64,000 nt of DNA from Sanderia malayensis. Its lineage: Eukaryota > Cnidaria > Scyphozoa > Semaeostomeae > Pelagiidae. The notes under the pieces are model-generated. The model saw only the letters and a program-made list of their open reading frames with translations. It did no database searches and was not told the origin of the DNA. Where the stretch lies: the NCBI GenBank assembly GCA_013076295.1, contig RQOL01000876.1:2108001-2172000 (forward strand). Reading direction: 5' to 3'. Below, in pieces: positions 1 through 14,400 of the stretch. The position numbers and the translations under genes were made by a program. The stretch's first letter is position 1. Each line of letters starts with the position of its first letter.

Positions 1-591
1 ATCCGAATTGAAAAGCATTCTTTATCAGCCACTGTCTCGTACACATACACAATGAACATGCATCTATCAGGCCATTGTGACTATTGTAAATAAAATAACT
101 CTCTCATCTGCATAATATTCTTAGTTAACATTGTCATGTGTCTTCTCGTTAAAGTTTTAATCAAATTCAGTGAACCAGTGATTGTCGTTTAATTTATACT
201 GTCCAAATTTTCATGAAGTTATGATTCCCTAAACAAGATTATCAGCATTAAACGTATATTCAAGAGATTTGAGTTTTTAGGTAAAGACAGAATGAACATC
301 ACCCAATGACCTAAGAACATGGCCTGACCCAAGCCTGCACTTCCATTGTTTATATCGCCATTCCAGCAAGGTTTATAGTTTTATTGTCTACAGTTTATGC
401 TTAATTCAAATGCAATCAGAAAGCAAAATATTCAAACGTAAACACAATAAGCATGCATGTAGAAAAAATAAAATAAAAGCGAAATCTGACAACCTCACAT
501 GAAAAAGTTAATTTCCTTTTAACCGGAGGTTATCATTCTATCTTTTCATCAAAATCATATCCAACTATAAGATATATTTTCTGTTAGTTTC

Positions 592-3500
592 TTATACAAG
601 AGGCGTTCCCGCATTTTCTCCGTCAGATATCTTCGATTCAGCATTTGCAGCTTTAACAGTTGCATCGTTTTGCAAGTCTTTGAATGTTTCAGCAGTTGGT
701 TTGAATGCTGCTTCTGGCAATTTTAAAAGGAGCAAAGCACATATGATGGCACATCCCCCCATCAATGAAAAAGGCAATACAACGTGTATACCGATGAGCC
801 ATTTCGCGACCCAAGGAGCCAAAGCTGAGCCAATTCGGGCCGCTATCTGGAGATAGCCCATAGCTGCACCCCTACGAATATGAATAAAATCTAAACATCA
901 GAAGGTATGTATTGCATTCCACAAGCGATAAATTGAGTTCATGGTACACAAATTTCATCCGTCTTGTTGTTTCGTTGACATTGTTAGGCTGTACATCTTT
1001 CTCTTGTTGAATTTCGCAGAGAACATTTTTCCTATATGTTATTATTTACGCATGCAAATCAAGTATGTCTTCTCAATATATCTCCGTATATCAGCTTTTA
1101 TTGAACGCCAAACATTACGAAAGTAAAAATGGTCCATTTTATATAAATCCAATGGCTTTGAGAATATGAAAGTACTATTTATATGAAATTTGGTCAATTC
1201 ATGTGGTCATTAGGAAGTTTGAGACCTTACCGACCATGGGAACGAGGCTGTATGTTGGTATTACTTACCGAATGACAGTTGGATAGAGTTCCACAGACCA
1301 AGTGTAAATCGAATCAAAAGATATTGTGATGCATAGTTTACCAAGGATTCCAAAACACACCCTCAATGGTATTAAATCTATCAAAAAAATTAATAAGTAC
1401 AATTTAGCAACGACTCAGAGTAGAAAATTCCAGATTATAAAATTAATGGAAATATCACTCAAATATTTGAGCATTTAAGCACTTGAAGAAAGTGAATACT
1501 TACTAGAATGTTTCTTATCTGTTGGAATCAACGATGCAGCAATACATGCCAAGCCACCAATAAATGTTGGAATCAACACTGTCTTCTTACGACCAACTCT
1601 AAATATTGAAATTGAAGTCAAATCGAGGCTGTAATTTGCAGCTTGTATGGGGGCTAATTAGAGACGGACTCATATTAAGGTGCTTACACTAAGCGTATCG
1701 AAAAGGGAACATATTTGAGTGACAGAAGATGTGTCCCACTGGCTCTTTTATCTATTAAGCTATGGTAGTTGAACAGCAAAGTGTACATACTTCTGACAAC
1801 AATATATGGCAAGTATAACAGCAGGTAATTCGACAAGAGATAGAAGGATGTAGTCTCTGTACATGCTGCCACCAAGATCCGCTGCGGCGAATGAAACTCC
1901 GTAGTAAACCAGGCCATTTGCAGCCCTTAAAACAAATGGAAACTTGCTTGGAAAACAACAACACTTCGAGTGCCTGAAGAGATGACTATGGCATGTTAAA
2001 GCTGCAACTAAGTCAGGGGATAGTTTGAAAGTCATTTATATGATACAACACCGTAAAACAAAAATAAAAGAAGCAGGAAAGCACTCCTCACCATGCATAG
2101 CCTTGAATGAAACTGCTTACAGCCATCTTCATAGGTCGAAACAGATTTAAAATGTTACCAGAAGATTTTTCATTGTTGTCTTTTTCAATCTCGGCCAGTT
2201 TCACATCAGGGGCAGCTCTTCCATTGACCTTCGCAATTTGTTTGATAATTTCCATCGCATCTTCAGTTCTTCCATTTAGACAAAGCCACCTGATTGACTC
2301 GGGAATGAACCTATATTTAAAATGATAGCTATGTTTATAAATGTGTGATTGTCAACATTTGCATCAATTCTATTAATGAAGGGCGCTAGAAAGCTGTGGG
2401 TTCATTTTTAGTTATGCTATAAAATGCAAGATAGCAATCCTTAAAAAAGAAACTAACTTTAAAAAAATAATAATAAAGAAATATGGAGCTGTGCAAATGA
2501 TGACCAAAAGCTTCCATGTTCGAACGAAGTAAGCTATAACTCCAAGCAGAGATATGCTCAAAGTGAATGCAATCCACAGAGTAATGCCAGCCAGTGGTCG
2601 ATGTCTTGGGCCTACAAACTCAGATACCATGACAAAGAGTTGAATTCCACTGCCCGAAAAAAAAAACCCAACCAAGACACGAGCGACGGCGTAGAAAGCG
2701 AAATTTGGAGAGAAAGCACTGATGAAACCTATGATTACGATGGCTGCACACGATGGAACTAGCACAAGTTTGCGACCATATCTAAAAATGAAAACACAGT
2801 CAGTTGTATAATAATCCGTCTTTATAAAGATTTATTAATTTCAGTGAGAAGCATTTCACGGAATGCCTCGTTCCCATATCGTAACGTAATTTAGGAAAGT
2901 TTGCAAGAGAGCAAGGCAAACTTCCCCTGGGCCCTGGACCTGAGTCTAAGTGTTGTTTTTGAACGTTTTTACAACATTCTAGCACTTATTTATGCCCTCT
3001 AAAAGTCTTTGATCGGTAATAATCCAAAAAATGTTTTTCATTGTAGTCACCTTTGTCTCAAAATTCTCGTATGGAGAGATTTTTAGTTGTAGCTATGGGA
3101 CGCTTTTAATTAGAGATTACATCATATACGAATATATTTATCATTTGATCATTTACTTGTCTGCCAGCCATCCAAGAACCACGGCGCCAATAGCCCAGAC
3201 TATGAAAACCATGGATGTTGCAAGGAGGTTGTAGGGCTCCATTTCACAACTCAAATCAAACTATGGTGGAAGAAGAAAAGAAACGAATACTTTTCAACGA
3301 ATACTTTGCCGGAGCAAGAATATGATTCGTTACAGTGCATTCGTGTATAATAAACCTTTAATTTTTCACTCCTTTTGGGCAGAGTCAAAGAAAGCCATTG
3401 TGTTATGCGTTGCATCATCGCCATCATAATTTACGAAACTATTCCGAGTCGTTGTCATAGGAAGTGTTTGCACTTTCTTCGTCACTGCAAAGTTTGGCAT

Positions 3501-5610
3501 TTCAGGTATATTGTAACTGTTTGAGTTATTCTTGTGAATTGCGGACGCGACCCGTGCGAGGCCAGAAGCGTCGTGGGCGGGGGGGCAGGGGGGGCAATTG
3601 CCCCCCCAAGCGTCGGATTTTCGGAAAATTTCGGAAATTTGAGATCCGTTCGGCTTTTTGGTGAAAATATGGAATCTTGCAGATTTCTATGTCGCTTAGT
3701 CGTAAAATTGATTAATTGTTAGTCAGTTTTGCGGACTTTTGATCGAAAATTGCATTTGTTTTAACTCAAATTGCAAAAAATCAACTGCAGGGCCTTTTTA
3801 ACATACCGGATGGTGCCCCCAGTCATCAAAAGTGCCCCCCCCCCAGTTAAGTTTTATCAACTTAATTTGAATTTGCAATCATGATGATTCAAATGACTTG
3901 TTGTGTGTGGAAGCTAACTCCACTGTGTTTTCCATTGGGACACCCCCAATGATTTCCCAGTCAGTCCAAAAAGTTTGTCCTAAAATTTTGAGAGAACAAT
4001 GGGAATTTAGTTACTTGGTATATTAATGAAAGTCGTTCCTGCCCTAAAAGTTGTTTTTAAACGAGTCTGGCTTCACGAGTCTCAAAAAATAGCATTCAAG
4101 TTCGACTGGCTGCCTAATTTAAACTGGTATTGGCCACTAACAGTGGATTTTGAATTTTATAAGTAGTGTTGTAGCTCTTGGAAAAAATTTTGACCGACTG
4201 GGGAAAATAATCTTGGGAGAAAATTTGATTATAAAAAACCACAAAAATGCATTTTGCCGCGATATCTGAGGCACCAAATTTGTAAAATTTCTCCCTTCGG
4301 CGGCAACCATGGTGCCGCCTCAGGTAGCCAAATGCAGTATTTGAGGGCTAGCTCTATGCTCTATTGGATGGGGATGGCCTAGAAAGGCTTTATTTTTCCG
4401 GTAAAAACATTTTCCTAAAAATGCCCTTTCTCATTGTGCCCCCCCTATGAGTTCCTACCCACGACGCCCCTGTGCGAGGCTCACGATATGTGTGTATCAG
4501 CGGATAGAGAGGTGGTTGAGTTCTTTTTACTTTGCTTTGTTTTACTTGTTTTGCGCATGCTTCAGTGTGAATTGTTACCTTTGAGGCATTGACACTGTCT
4601 TATAAGAGGGGGTTCCCGCGTAAAGCACACAACCTTTGCTTGGCTTGTGATTGGCTCGCTTGCTCGTGCGAGAGCTCTTATTGGTTCATTGTGCTTGTCA
4701 CAGTTCATCAAGCTGATATAAATTACAGGCATCATCGCCTTGCTTTGTGTATACGTTTAGTGGCGGATTAAAATAGCCTGCCTTTGGCAAGTCATTAAGG
4801 CTTTATTAATTTTGTTAATTAAAATCAAGGCCAGATCCAGCGATATAAAACATCCGTGCCAAATTAATTAAAGTTAATAACTTTGGTGTATTAAGTAACA
4901 TCAAGAGGATAAAGTAACTTACTACGATAAGAGATTATAAATTCAATGGTAAAAAAAGAAAATATGCAAATTATTTGTCCTCTTTACAATTTCTATTATG
5001 AATGGGACAAAGAATTCCACCAAAGTGGCAATGGCGTACAGAAAACTATTGAAGAAACAATGTCGAGGGCCTTTAATTAATCGCATAGAATATTTTTCAC
5101 AACTCTGTAAGAATTTTTTGAGCGTTTTTATCCGTTTGTGGGTTTTTATCCGTTTGTGGGTATATTTGAAACAAGCCCAGAACGCTAAATTTGATGACGA
5201 ACAACGCCATGACAAACCAAAGATATCGAAACTTCAATATTTTAGAAATAGTTTACATAAAACTTCAAAACATCAAAACATACCTGGGTAACAACAGAGT
5301 AATCTTTGGGTTGTGTAAACTGCCATTCAGACCTTGGCATGTTGCATCTCTTCTCAAAATCATTCTTATTCGATGAGGTTATAGTTCCATTCAACTTGCA
5401 TATGGTACTGTTAAAGGCACACATCCAACCAGGATCATGTTGTGCGAAGTAGGGCAATAATACAGCCATGGAACCAGGAACAATCATGATGCAGAAGGCA
5501 ATTTCAAGGATTATTTGAAATTTCCCAAATTCGCCAATCATTGGCAGAACTTCATCGATTGTCAGACCATTTTTGGCTGCACCACCTTGGAATGCAAGTG
5601 GAGAAGACAT
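592..5610 (-). CDS. SLC22-family organic ion transporter, tandem copy A (8 exons)
   Basis: Exons in coding order: 5610-5284, 3260-3157, 2781-2458, 2310-2092, 1925-1791, 1598-1504, 1377-1269, 871-592. All have GT/AG borders and sum to 1593 nt (530 aa plus stop). SLC22 hallmarks seen: a large glycosylatable loop after TM1 (N-S-T, N-G-T and several Cys), the VVTQFDLSCE segment joined across exons 1 and 2, the MFS signature GWLADKYGRK (about residues 139-148), PESIRWL (about 255-261), and a late ELYPTVIR motif before TM11. The family moves organic cations, anions, carnitine or zwitterions across the plasma membrane; the substrate cannot be read from sequence. The start is chosen at MSSPL because exon 1 is then exactly 327 nt in all three copies. 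Intron 1 carries a hAT-like insertion. An AATAAA on the minus strand (plus-strand TTTATT near 380) could serve polyadenylation. Confidence 0.9.
3358..4905. other. Copy-A-specific insertion in intron 1
   Basis: Aligning intron 1 of copy A with the much shorter intron 1 of copy B (9223-9909) shows matching flanks: a shared ATAATAAACCTT stretch on one side, and a shared AGGATAA...TACGATAAG stretch on the other. Copy A has about 1.5 kb extra between them. The hAT-like element at 3563-4471 accounts for most of it. The remainder shows no coding potential I can recognise. The exact borders of the larger insertion are uncertain by some tens of bases. Confidence 0.5.
3563..4471. mobile_element. Non-autonomous hAT-like element (909 bp)
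   Basis: The ends are inverted: the left end starts CAGAAGCGTCGTGGG, and the reverse complement of the right end is CAGGGGCGTCGTGGG. The element is flanked by direct copies of TGCGAGGC (3555-3562 and 4473-4480; the base before also matches). An 8-bp duplication and CAG-starting termini are typical of the hAT superfamily. G- and C-runs lie inside both ends. No transposase is encoded, so it would need one in trans. It sits in intron 1 of SLC22 copy A and is absent from copies B and C. Confidence 0.7.
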
Positions 5611-6169
5611 ACTTGAATTGCATGCATGAACAACAAGATACTACACTGCTTGTGATGAAAAATTCGACAAGTGGAAGATTCTTGCTTCAGTTGGCTTTGA
5701 AAAGTTTATAGAATGGTATACAACTTATCAACTCATGCGTGGATGGATGACAAAAGCAGGCTGCTTCATACCTGAAAAAAGAAGGAGTGGTTAGTCAAAG
5801 AAATGTTTAATTACTTTCTATCTCCTCATCATTCAAGCAATTGATCCAACTGCCTTTGTGAAATAAAGAAAACATTGGAGAAAAGTTAAAATGAGCAATA
5901 GAACAACAGTCTACAATGAAACAATTATAATTATAATAAATTTCACTGCTAGTCGTGACAAAGAAAAATTCAACTAAGGGGAAGGAGTTCAATATCTTCT
6001 AAGGTTCTAATCAACAACTTCAATAATCAAGGCTCTCTTGCTTGATGTAAACATTTTAAGATTATGAAATAAAAATCATAGCCTTCGGGTGAAGAATTCA
6101 AAGCATAGCATCTATATAAGCATGACATATGGATAAAACAGTGTAAGATATATTTATTGTTGGTTTTTT

Positions 6170-9100
6170 TTATACAAGAGGAGTTCCCCCATCTTCACCA
6201 TCGCATGTCTTCAATTCAGCATTTGCAGCTTTAACAGTTGCATCGTTTTGCAAGTCTTTGAATGTTTCAGCAGTTGGTTTGAATGCTGTTTCTGGCAATT
6301 TCAAAAGGAGCAAAGCACAGATGATGGCACATCCCCCCATCAATGAAAAAGGCAATACAACGTGTATACCGATGAGCCATTTCGCGACCCAAGGAGCCAA
6401 AGCTGAGCCAACTCGGGCTGCTATCTGGAGATAGCCCATGGCTGCACCCCTACGAATATGAATAGAATCTAAACGTCAGAAGGTATGTATTGCATTCCAC
6501 AAGCATCTGTATATCAGTTTTCATTGAACGCCAAACATTACGAGAGTAAAAATGGTTCATTTTATATAAATCCAATGGCTTTGAGAATATAAAAGTACTA
6601 TTTACATGAAATTTGGTCAATTCATGTGGTCATTAGGACGTTTGAGACCTTACCGACCATGGGAACGAGGCTGTATGTTGGTATTGAACGCCAAACATTA
6701 CGAGAGCAAAAATGGTTCATTTTATATAAATCCAATGGCTTTGAGAATATAAAAGTACTATTTACATGAAATTTGGTCAATTCATGTGGTCATTAGGAAG
6801 TTTGAGACCTTATCGACCATGGGAACGAGGCTGTATGTTGGTATTACTTACCGAATGACAGTTGGATAGAGTTCCACAGACCAAGTGTAAATCGAATCAA
6901 AAGATATTGTGATGCATAGTTTACCAAGGATTCCAAAACAAACTCTCAATGGTATTAAATCTATCAAAAAAATTAATTAACAAAATTTAAGAAGGCTGAA
7001 TTGTGCAAAAAGAGCAGCTAGTGTATTAAGCCATGTATTTTGCAAAAGAGTACGAAATTCAAGACCATAAAATTAATGGAAATATCATTTTCAATTCCTT
7101 CTAGCAAGAGATTTTCGAAAAGTTTCGAGATCATTCCTGTTACTCTAGCACAAATACCTAAAGCTTTAGTAGTCCACGAACACATAAATAAAGTTCCTTG
7201 AATATTGTATCGGCTATTAAAGTATATACTGGTCAAGATATTAGATATATTGCATTATGCTACCAAGTTATCTACAACTTATTGTGTATAGTGCATGAAG
7301 ACTTGAACTTATTATCAAGCATTGACGAGAATGAATGACTTACTGGAATGTTTCTTATCTGTTGGAATCAACGATGCAGCAATACAAGCCAAGCCACCAA
7401 TAAATGTTGGAATCAAAACTGTCTTCTTGCGACCAATTCTAAAAATTGAAATTGAAGTGAGATCGAGGCTGTAATTTGCAGCTTGTAAGGGCGTTAATTA
7501 AAGACGGACTCATATTAGGGTGCTTACACTAAATGCATCGGAAAGGGGACTTATTTGAGTGACAAGAGTTATGCCCCACCGCATCTTTTATCTATTAAGC
7601 TATGGTAGCTATAAAAAAACACACATACTTCTGACAAAAGTATATTGCAAGTATAATAGCCGGTAATTCGACAAGAGATAGAAGGATGTAGTCTCTGTAC
7701 ATGTTGCCACTAAGATCAGCTGCGGCAAATGAAACTCCGTAGTAGACTAGGCCATTCACAATCCTTAAAAACAAATGAAAATTTGCTTGGAAAAGCAGCA
7801 ATACTTCGGATGCCTGAAGAGATCGCTGTAGCCAAGTCAGGGCATAGTTTGAGCGTCATTTACATGTTGTAACACAGTAAAACAAAAATACAAGAAGTAG
7901 GAAAGCATTCCTCACCATGCATAACCTTGAATGAAACTGCTTACAACCATTTTCATAGGTCGAAACAGATTTAAAATGTTACCAGAAGACTTTTCATTGT
8001 TGTCTTTTTCAATTTCGACCAGTCTCACATCAGGGGCATCTCTTCCATTCACCTTCGCAATTCGTTTGATAATTTCCATCGCATCTTCAGTTCTTCCATT
8101 TAGACAGAGCCACCTGATTGACTCGGGAATGAACCTATATTTAAAATGATAGCTATGTTTATAAATGTGTGATTGTCAACATTTGCATCAATTCTATTAA
8201 TCAGGGGCACTAGAAAGCTATGGGTTCATTTTTAATTATGTTATAAAATGCAAAATGGTAATTAATCTTTGATTTGTACAGAACTTCAGAATAGCGTTGA
8301 AAATCGGAAACATGGCGAAACATAATAACTACTAAAGCTTTTCGTCTCACACTCATCGGAGTAGTAACAAGCTATCAAAATGGTAATCCTTAAAAATAAA
8401 AACTAACTTGACAAAGATAAAGACAAGGAAATATGGAGCTGTGCAAATGATGATCAACAGCTTCCATGTTCGAACGAAGTAAGCTATAACTCCCAGCAGA
8501 GCTATGCTCAAAGTGAATGCAATCCAGAGAGTAATGCCAGCCAGTGGTCGATGTCTTGGGCCAACAAACTCAGACACCATGACAAAGAGTTGAACTCCAT
8601 TGCCAGGAATAAAGAATCCAATCAGAACACGAGATACGGCGTAGAAGATGAAATTTGGAGAGAAAGCACTGATGAAACCTATGATTACGATAGCCGCTGT
8701 TGATGGAATTAACACAAGTTTGCGACCATATCTAAAAATGAAAACACAGTCAGTTGTATAATAATCCGTCTTTATAAAGATTTATTAATTTCAGTGAGAA
8801 GCATTTCACGGAATGCCTCGTTCCCATATCGTAACGTAATTTAGGAAAGTTTGCAAGAGAGCAAGGCAAGCTTCCCCTGGGCCCTGGACCTGAGTTTAAG
8901 CGTTATTTTTGAACGTTCTTACAACATTCTAGCACTTATTTAAGCTCTTTAAAAGTCAAAAGCGATGATAATCAAAAACCTGTTTCTCATTGTGGCACCT
9001 TGGTCTAAAAATTCTCGTATAGAAAGATTTTTAGTTGTAGCTATGGGACGCTTTTAATTAGAGCCAACATCATATACAAATATATTTAGCCCTGAGCAAA

Positions 9101-10236
9101 AAAAGATTGATCATTTACTTGTCTGCCAGCCATCCAAGAACCACGGCACCAAAAGCCCAGACTATGAAAACCATCGAAGTCGCAAGGAGGTTGTAGGGTT
9201 CCATTTCACAATTCAAATCAAACTATGGCGAAAGAAGAAAAGAAACGAATACTTTAGAGAAGTTATGAAATCGCAAATTACAATTAATTTGGAAAGATGA
9301 ACAGGAGTATGGATTTTCCGAGCCTATTTCCTTGAGGAAGAATAAGATTAGTTACAGTTCATTCGATGTATAATAAACCTTAAAAGGATAAGGCACTTTG
9401 TTACGATAAGGGATTGTAAATTCGATGGTGAAAAAGAAACTACGCAAATTCTTTGTCCTCTTTAAAAATTTTTATTATGAATAGGACAAAGGGAACAATG
9501 AAGTACAGAACACTATTAAATGAACAATATCCAAGGCCTCCATTAAATTGCCTGGAATTTTATTCACAACTCTGCAATAATATATGAACGTTTTCATCCG
9601 ATTTGGAGTAGTACGATTACGAACACCATCAGTCAACGTTGGTCGTAGCCGCCAACTCTGATTAACGAATGAATTTACTTATTATAGTTGTATCTTCATA
9701 TATGTATTATCTTTTTGTTGCTACTAAAGGACGTTATTCCGTAGTCGAGACCTTTTTTATGCATGCATTATCTACACCACAACAGGTAGATATGAAACAC
9801 CTAGAAGACGCTAAATTTGATGATGAACAAAGCCATTAAAAGCAAAAGATATCGAAAATTTAATATTTTAGAAATAGTTTACATAAAACTTCAAAACATC
9901 AAAGCATACCTGGGTAACAACAGAGTAATCTTTGGGTTGTGTAAACTGCCATTCAGACCTTGGCATATTGCATCTCTTCTCAAAATCATTCTTATTCGAT
10001 GAGGTTATAGTTCCATTCAACTTGCATACGGTACTGTTAAAGGCACACGTCCAACCAGGATCATGTTGTGCGAAGTAGGGCAATAATACAGCCATGGAAC
10101 CGGGAAAAATCATGATACAGAAGATAATTTCAAGGATTATTTGAAATTTCCCAAATTCACCAATCATTGGCAGAACCTCATCAATTGTCAGACCATTTTT
10201 CGGTGCACCGTCTTGGAATACAAGTGGAGAAGACAT
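6170..10236 (-). CDS. SLC22-family organic ion transporter, tandem copy B (8 exons)
   Basis: Exons in coding order: 10236-9910, 9222-9119, 8731-8408, 8134-7916, 7763-7629, 7438-7344, 6960-6852, 6449-6170. Every exon has the same length and phase as in copy A, giving 530 aa. The same motifs are present: VVTQFDL across exons 1-2, GWLADKYGRK, PESIRWL and ELYPTVIR. An in-frame ATG lies five codons upstream (10251), but MSSPL at 10236 is the start shared by all three copies. Product: twelve-span plasma-membrane organic ion carrier, substrate unknown. It is separated from copy A by about 560 bp. Intronic sequence (for example 8740-8990 against 2790-3000) is also very similar to copy A, so A and B look like the younger pair. 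An AATAAA lies only about 12 nt past the stop on the minus strand (6153-6158). Confidence 0.9.
6524..6843. repeat. 160-bp direct duplication in the last intron of SLC22 copy B
   Basis: Two head-to-tail units (6524-6683 and 6684-6843), each starting TTGAACGCCAAACATTACGA and ending near the GTATGTTGGTATT upstream of the exon-7 donor, differ at only a few positions. Copies A and C carry one unit. Local slippage or unequal exchange after gene duplication is the likely origin. It does not touch coding sequence. Confidence 0.85.
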
Positions 10237-10588
10237 ACTTGATTTAGACACGCGACAAACAAGATACTACACTGTACGTGGTGAAGATATCGACCAGAGC
10301 AGAACTTCGAGACTATTTTACCACAAAAACACAACCACAAACTCAATTTGTCTTTGTCTTGCTTCACATGGCCTTTGTGAGAAAATCATAAGATTGTACA
10401 ACTTATCAACTCATGCGTGGATGGATGACAAAAGCAGGCTTCTGCATACCTGAAAAAAGGAGTGGTTATTCAAAGAAATGTTTAATTACTTTCTATCTCC
10501 TCATCATTCAAGCAATTGATCAAACTTGGCTTTTTGAAATAAAGAAAACATTGGAGAACAACAGCGGAACAACAGATAAATTATATTA

Positions 10589-10916
10589 CCGTATTTCCTC
10601 GATTAAACGCCCCCTTCGATTAAAAGCCCCCCTCGAATAAACGCCCCCTTATGCTACCAATTTTTGCAATAAACGCCCCCCCTCGATTAAACGCCCCCTC
10701 TTTGTGCAAAACAATGGCGACTTTCATTTTCTACGTTGTTGCTCGATAAAGCAGGCTCAACTAAACCATTTTCTCTTTTTCTGACCCAATGACAGAGCCT
10801 GTCATCTTGTACTTTCTAATAAACGCCCCCCCTCGAATAATGGCCCCCCTCGATTAGGCGCGCCCCCCAAAAAAGTGCCGAGATTAATAAACGCCCGCTT
10901 AATCGAGGAAATACGG
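10589..10916. mobile_element. CCGTA-type palindromic MITE (328 bp), between SLC22 copies B and C
   Basis: Inverted ends: the left end begins CCGTATTTCCTCGATTAA, and the right end is its inverse with a few differences. It is flanked by TA on both sides. The interior repeats a short motif of the type TCGATTAAACGCCCCC near both ends in opposite orientation. No protein is encoded. It belongs to the same family as the elements at 23009, 31183, 32879 and 57451. TA flanks suggest mobilisation by a Tc1/mariner-type transposase (inference). Confidence 0.75.
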
Positions 10917-11479
10917 TATAATAAGTTTCACTACCAGTTAGTTAGTGACAAAGAAAAATTCAACTAAGGGGAAGGAGTTCAATATCTTCTAAGATTTTAA
11001 TCAAAAACTTCTATAATGAAGGCTCTGTTGATCCAAACATTTTAAGATTATGAAATATTTTAAGATTCAAAAGCGTATGGCATCAGGAATTAATTGTTAT
11101 AATTGCCAGTTAATTGGGCATCATAGATTTTTAATTTGACCAACGATCAAATGACTACCTTTTAAAATGTTTTTGTCATCTGGCTCCAGTGATATTCAAG
11201 TTAACTCCATAGTAAAGTGTGGAAATTTATAAGCAATGCATTTCAAAATTTCAATTCGGGATCTTCAGACAGTCCTATCGTTTGCATGGGACATTATTAA
11301 CATCATTAACATGTTTTTATTAGCATCATTAAGGATAAGTCAAGGAAATTGAATAATATACGTAATTTGGTCGAAACCAAAACAAAATTATAGCCTTCGG
11401 GTGAAGGACTTATAGCATAGCATCTATATAAGCATGGTGTATGGATATAACAATGTAAAATATATTTTCTGTTAGTCTC

Positions 11480-14400
11480 TTATACAAGAGGCGTCCCTCC
11501 ATCTTCACCATCGCATGTCTTCAATTCAACATTTGCAGCTTTAACAGTTGCATCGTTTTGCAAGTCGTTAAATGTTTCAGCAGTTGGTTTGAATGCTGTT
11601 TCTGGCAATTTCAAAAGGAGCAAAGCACAGATGATGGCACATCCCCCCATCAATGAAAAAGGCAATACAACGTGTATACCGATGAGCCATTTCGCGACCC
11701 AAGGAGCCAAAGCTGAGCCAAGTCGGGCTGCTATCTGGAGATAGCCCATAGCTGCACCTCTACGAATATGAATAAAATCTAAACATCAGAAGGTATGTAT
11801 TGCATTCCACAAGCATTTGAACGCCAAACATTACGAGAGTAAAAATGGTCCATTTTATATAAATCCAATGGCTTTGAGAATATGAAAGTACTATTTGTAT
11901 GAAATTTGGCCAGTTTCATATGGTCACGAGGCTGCCATGGAAAGGACGTTTAAGACGTTATATATCATGGAAACTAGGCTGTATGTTGGTATTACTTACC
12001 GAATGACAGTTGGATAGAGTTCCACAGACCAAGTGTAAATCGAATCAAAAGATATTGTGATGCATAGTTTACCAAGAATTCCGAAACACACTCTCAATGG
12101 TATTAAATCTATCAAATAAAAATTAATTACCAAAATTTAAGAAGACTGAATTATGCAAAAAGATCAGCTAGTGTATCAAGCGATGTACTTAGCAAACAAC
12201 TAAGTTGTAGAAAACTGCACTAATGGAAATATTACTCTCAACGAGTCGAACTTTTTAATTACAGTTTTCTGATCAGTGTCAGACAATTTCAACCGACTAA
12301 GGGCCTCTTCACCATCGGTGAGCTATCTCACCTTGGTGCGCCAGCTAACCTTATATGAACAGGCCCTTACTAGTTTTAACGTATTGCATGAATGCCCAAG
12401 TCCTTTGCACTTTGTGTTGGTTATTGAACTATGCCCTCCAAGCTCAAAGTGTTCAAATATGATAATGGAAGATAATTTCCTGTAATTAGGGCCCTTTGAT
12501 AATTTAATAACGCTAATATTGCAGATGACCCATCTAGCATTATGAAGCATTGAAGAAAGTGAATGACTTACTAGAATGTTTCTTATCTGTTGGAATCAAC
12601 GATGCAGCAATACAAGCCAAGCCACCAATAAATGTTGGAATCAAAACTGTCTTCTTGCGACCAACTCTAAACATTGAAATGGTAGTAAAGTCAGAGCCGC
12701 AGTCTGGAAATTCTACGACGCTTATTCGACTAGGGGTGCTTATTCGATAGAGGCATTTATTCTGCTGTTCTGTTTGTCCTTCAAAGGATAGAGAGAATCC
12801 AAAGGGCGTTTATTCGATAAGGGCGCTTACGATAGAGGCTTGTATTATGCTGTTTGTTCTTCAAAGGTTAGAGAGAGAATCGAAAGGAGGGAGGGGGTAT
12901 AATTGAGCAGCCTGTAGCTTTTCCCCAATGCCTCCTTTTTTAAGAAGCTATGGTAGTTAAAGAGCAAAGTGTACATACTTTTGACAGAGATATATGGCAA
13001 GTATAATAGCTGGTATTTCGACAAGAGACAGTAGGATGTAGTCTCTGTACATGTTGCCACCAAGATCCGCTGCGGCGAATGAAACTCCGTAGTAGACTAG
13101 GCCATTCACAACCCTTAAAACAAATGAAAACTTGGTCGGAAATCACCAAAACTTCGAGTGCCTGAAAAGATCGCTGTAGCCAAGTCAGGGCATAGTTTGA
13201 ACGTCATTTACATGTTGCAGCACAGTAAAACAAAAATACAAGAAGTAGGAAAGCATTCCTCACCATGCATAACCTTGAATGAAACTGCTTACAGCCATCT
13301 TCATAGGTCGGAACAGATTTAAAATGTTACCAGAAGATTTTTCAGAATTGTCACTTTTTTCGGCCAATTTCGCATCAGGGGCATCTTTTCCATTCACTTT
13401 TGCAATTCGTTTGATAATTTCCATTGCATCTTCAGTTCTTCCATTTAGACAAAGCCACCTGATTGACTCGGGAATGAACCTATATTTAAAATGATAAACA
13501 CAGTTTGTTACATCTGCACCACTTCTATTACTTCAAAGGCCTTAATGAATTGTTCCTTTGTTAGTTCTTGCACGATTAAACGCAAAAAAAAGTAATTGAA
13601 AAAAGAAAAGAAACTAACTTGAAGAAAATAAACACAACAAGATATGGAGCTGTGCAAATGATAACCAAAAGTTTCCATGTTCGAACGAAGTAAGCTATAA
13701 CACCAAGCAGAGATAGGCTTGCAGAGAAGGCGATCCACAGAGTAATGCCAGCCAATGGTCGATGTTTTGGGCCTACAAACTCAGACACCATGACAAAGAG
13801 TTGCACCATGTTACCAGGAATAAAAAACCCAACCAAGACACGAGCCACGGCGTAGAAGGCGAAATTTGGAGAGAAAGCACTGATGAAACCTATGATTACG
13901 ATGGCCGCCGTTGATGGAATGAGCACAAGTTTGCGACCATATCTAAAAATGAAAATGAATACTCAATACGCTTAATGTAACAGTGCATCTATACAAGGAT
14001 TTATCTTATTGGCAAAAGATGTTTTTATCTATCGAAAGTTTGTCTGACCCATAAGATAATGACACTGAAAAGCTTTATAAAGTTCCTGGGTCTCACACGA
14101 TTAGCTTGCTATTCAAATTCTTCGCAAGCAAAGGGGTGAGTTTCCTCACGTCCCATGTCTCAACGGGGCCTCCAGTTTTACATGTTACCAACAGTTTCTC
14201 TTTTTCCCTGAAAACTTACGAATAATCAAAGGGCTTCTTCCAAATTTTGAGCCGGAGCTTCAAAGTTATCTCCATACCCTCGTTCGTGTTCTTGTTATCC
14301 CCACAGCCCTTCTTGAAGCGATATGAATAGAACACAGAGAAACAAGGGGACTTCTGTACAACATTGATATTGATATAACAAAATAACCAGTCCATTCCAA

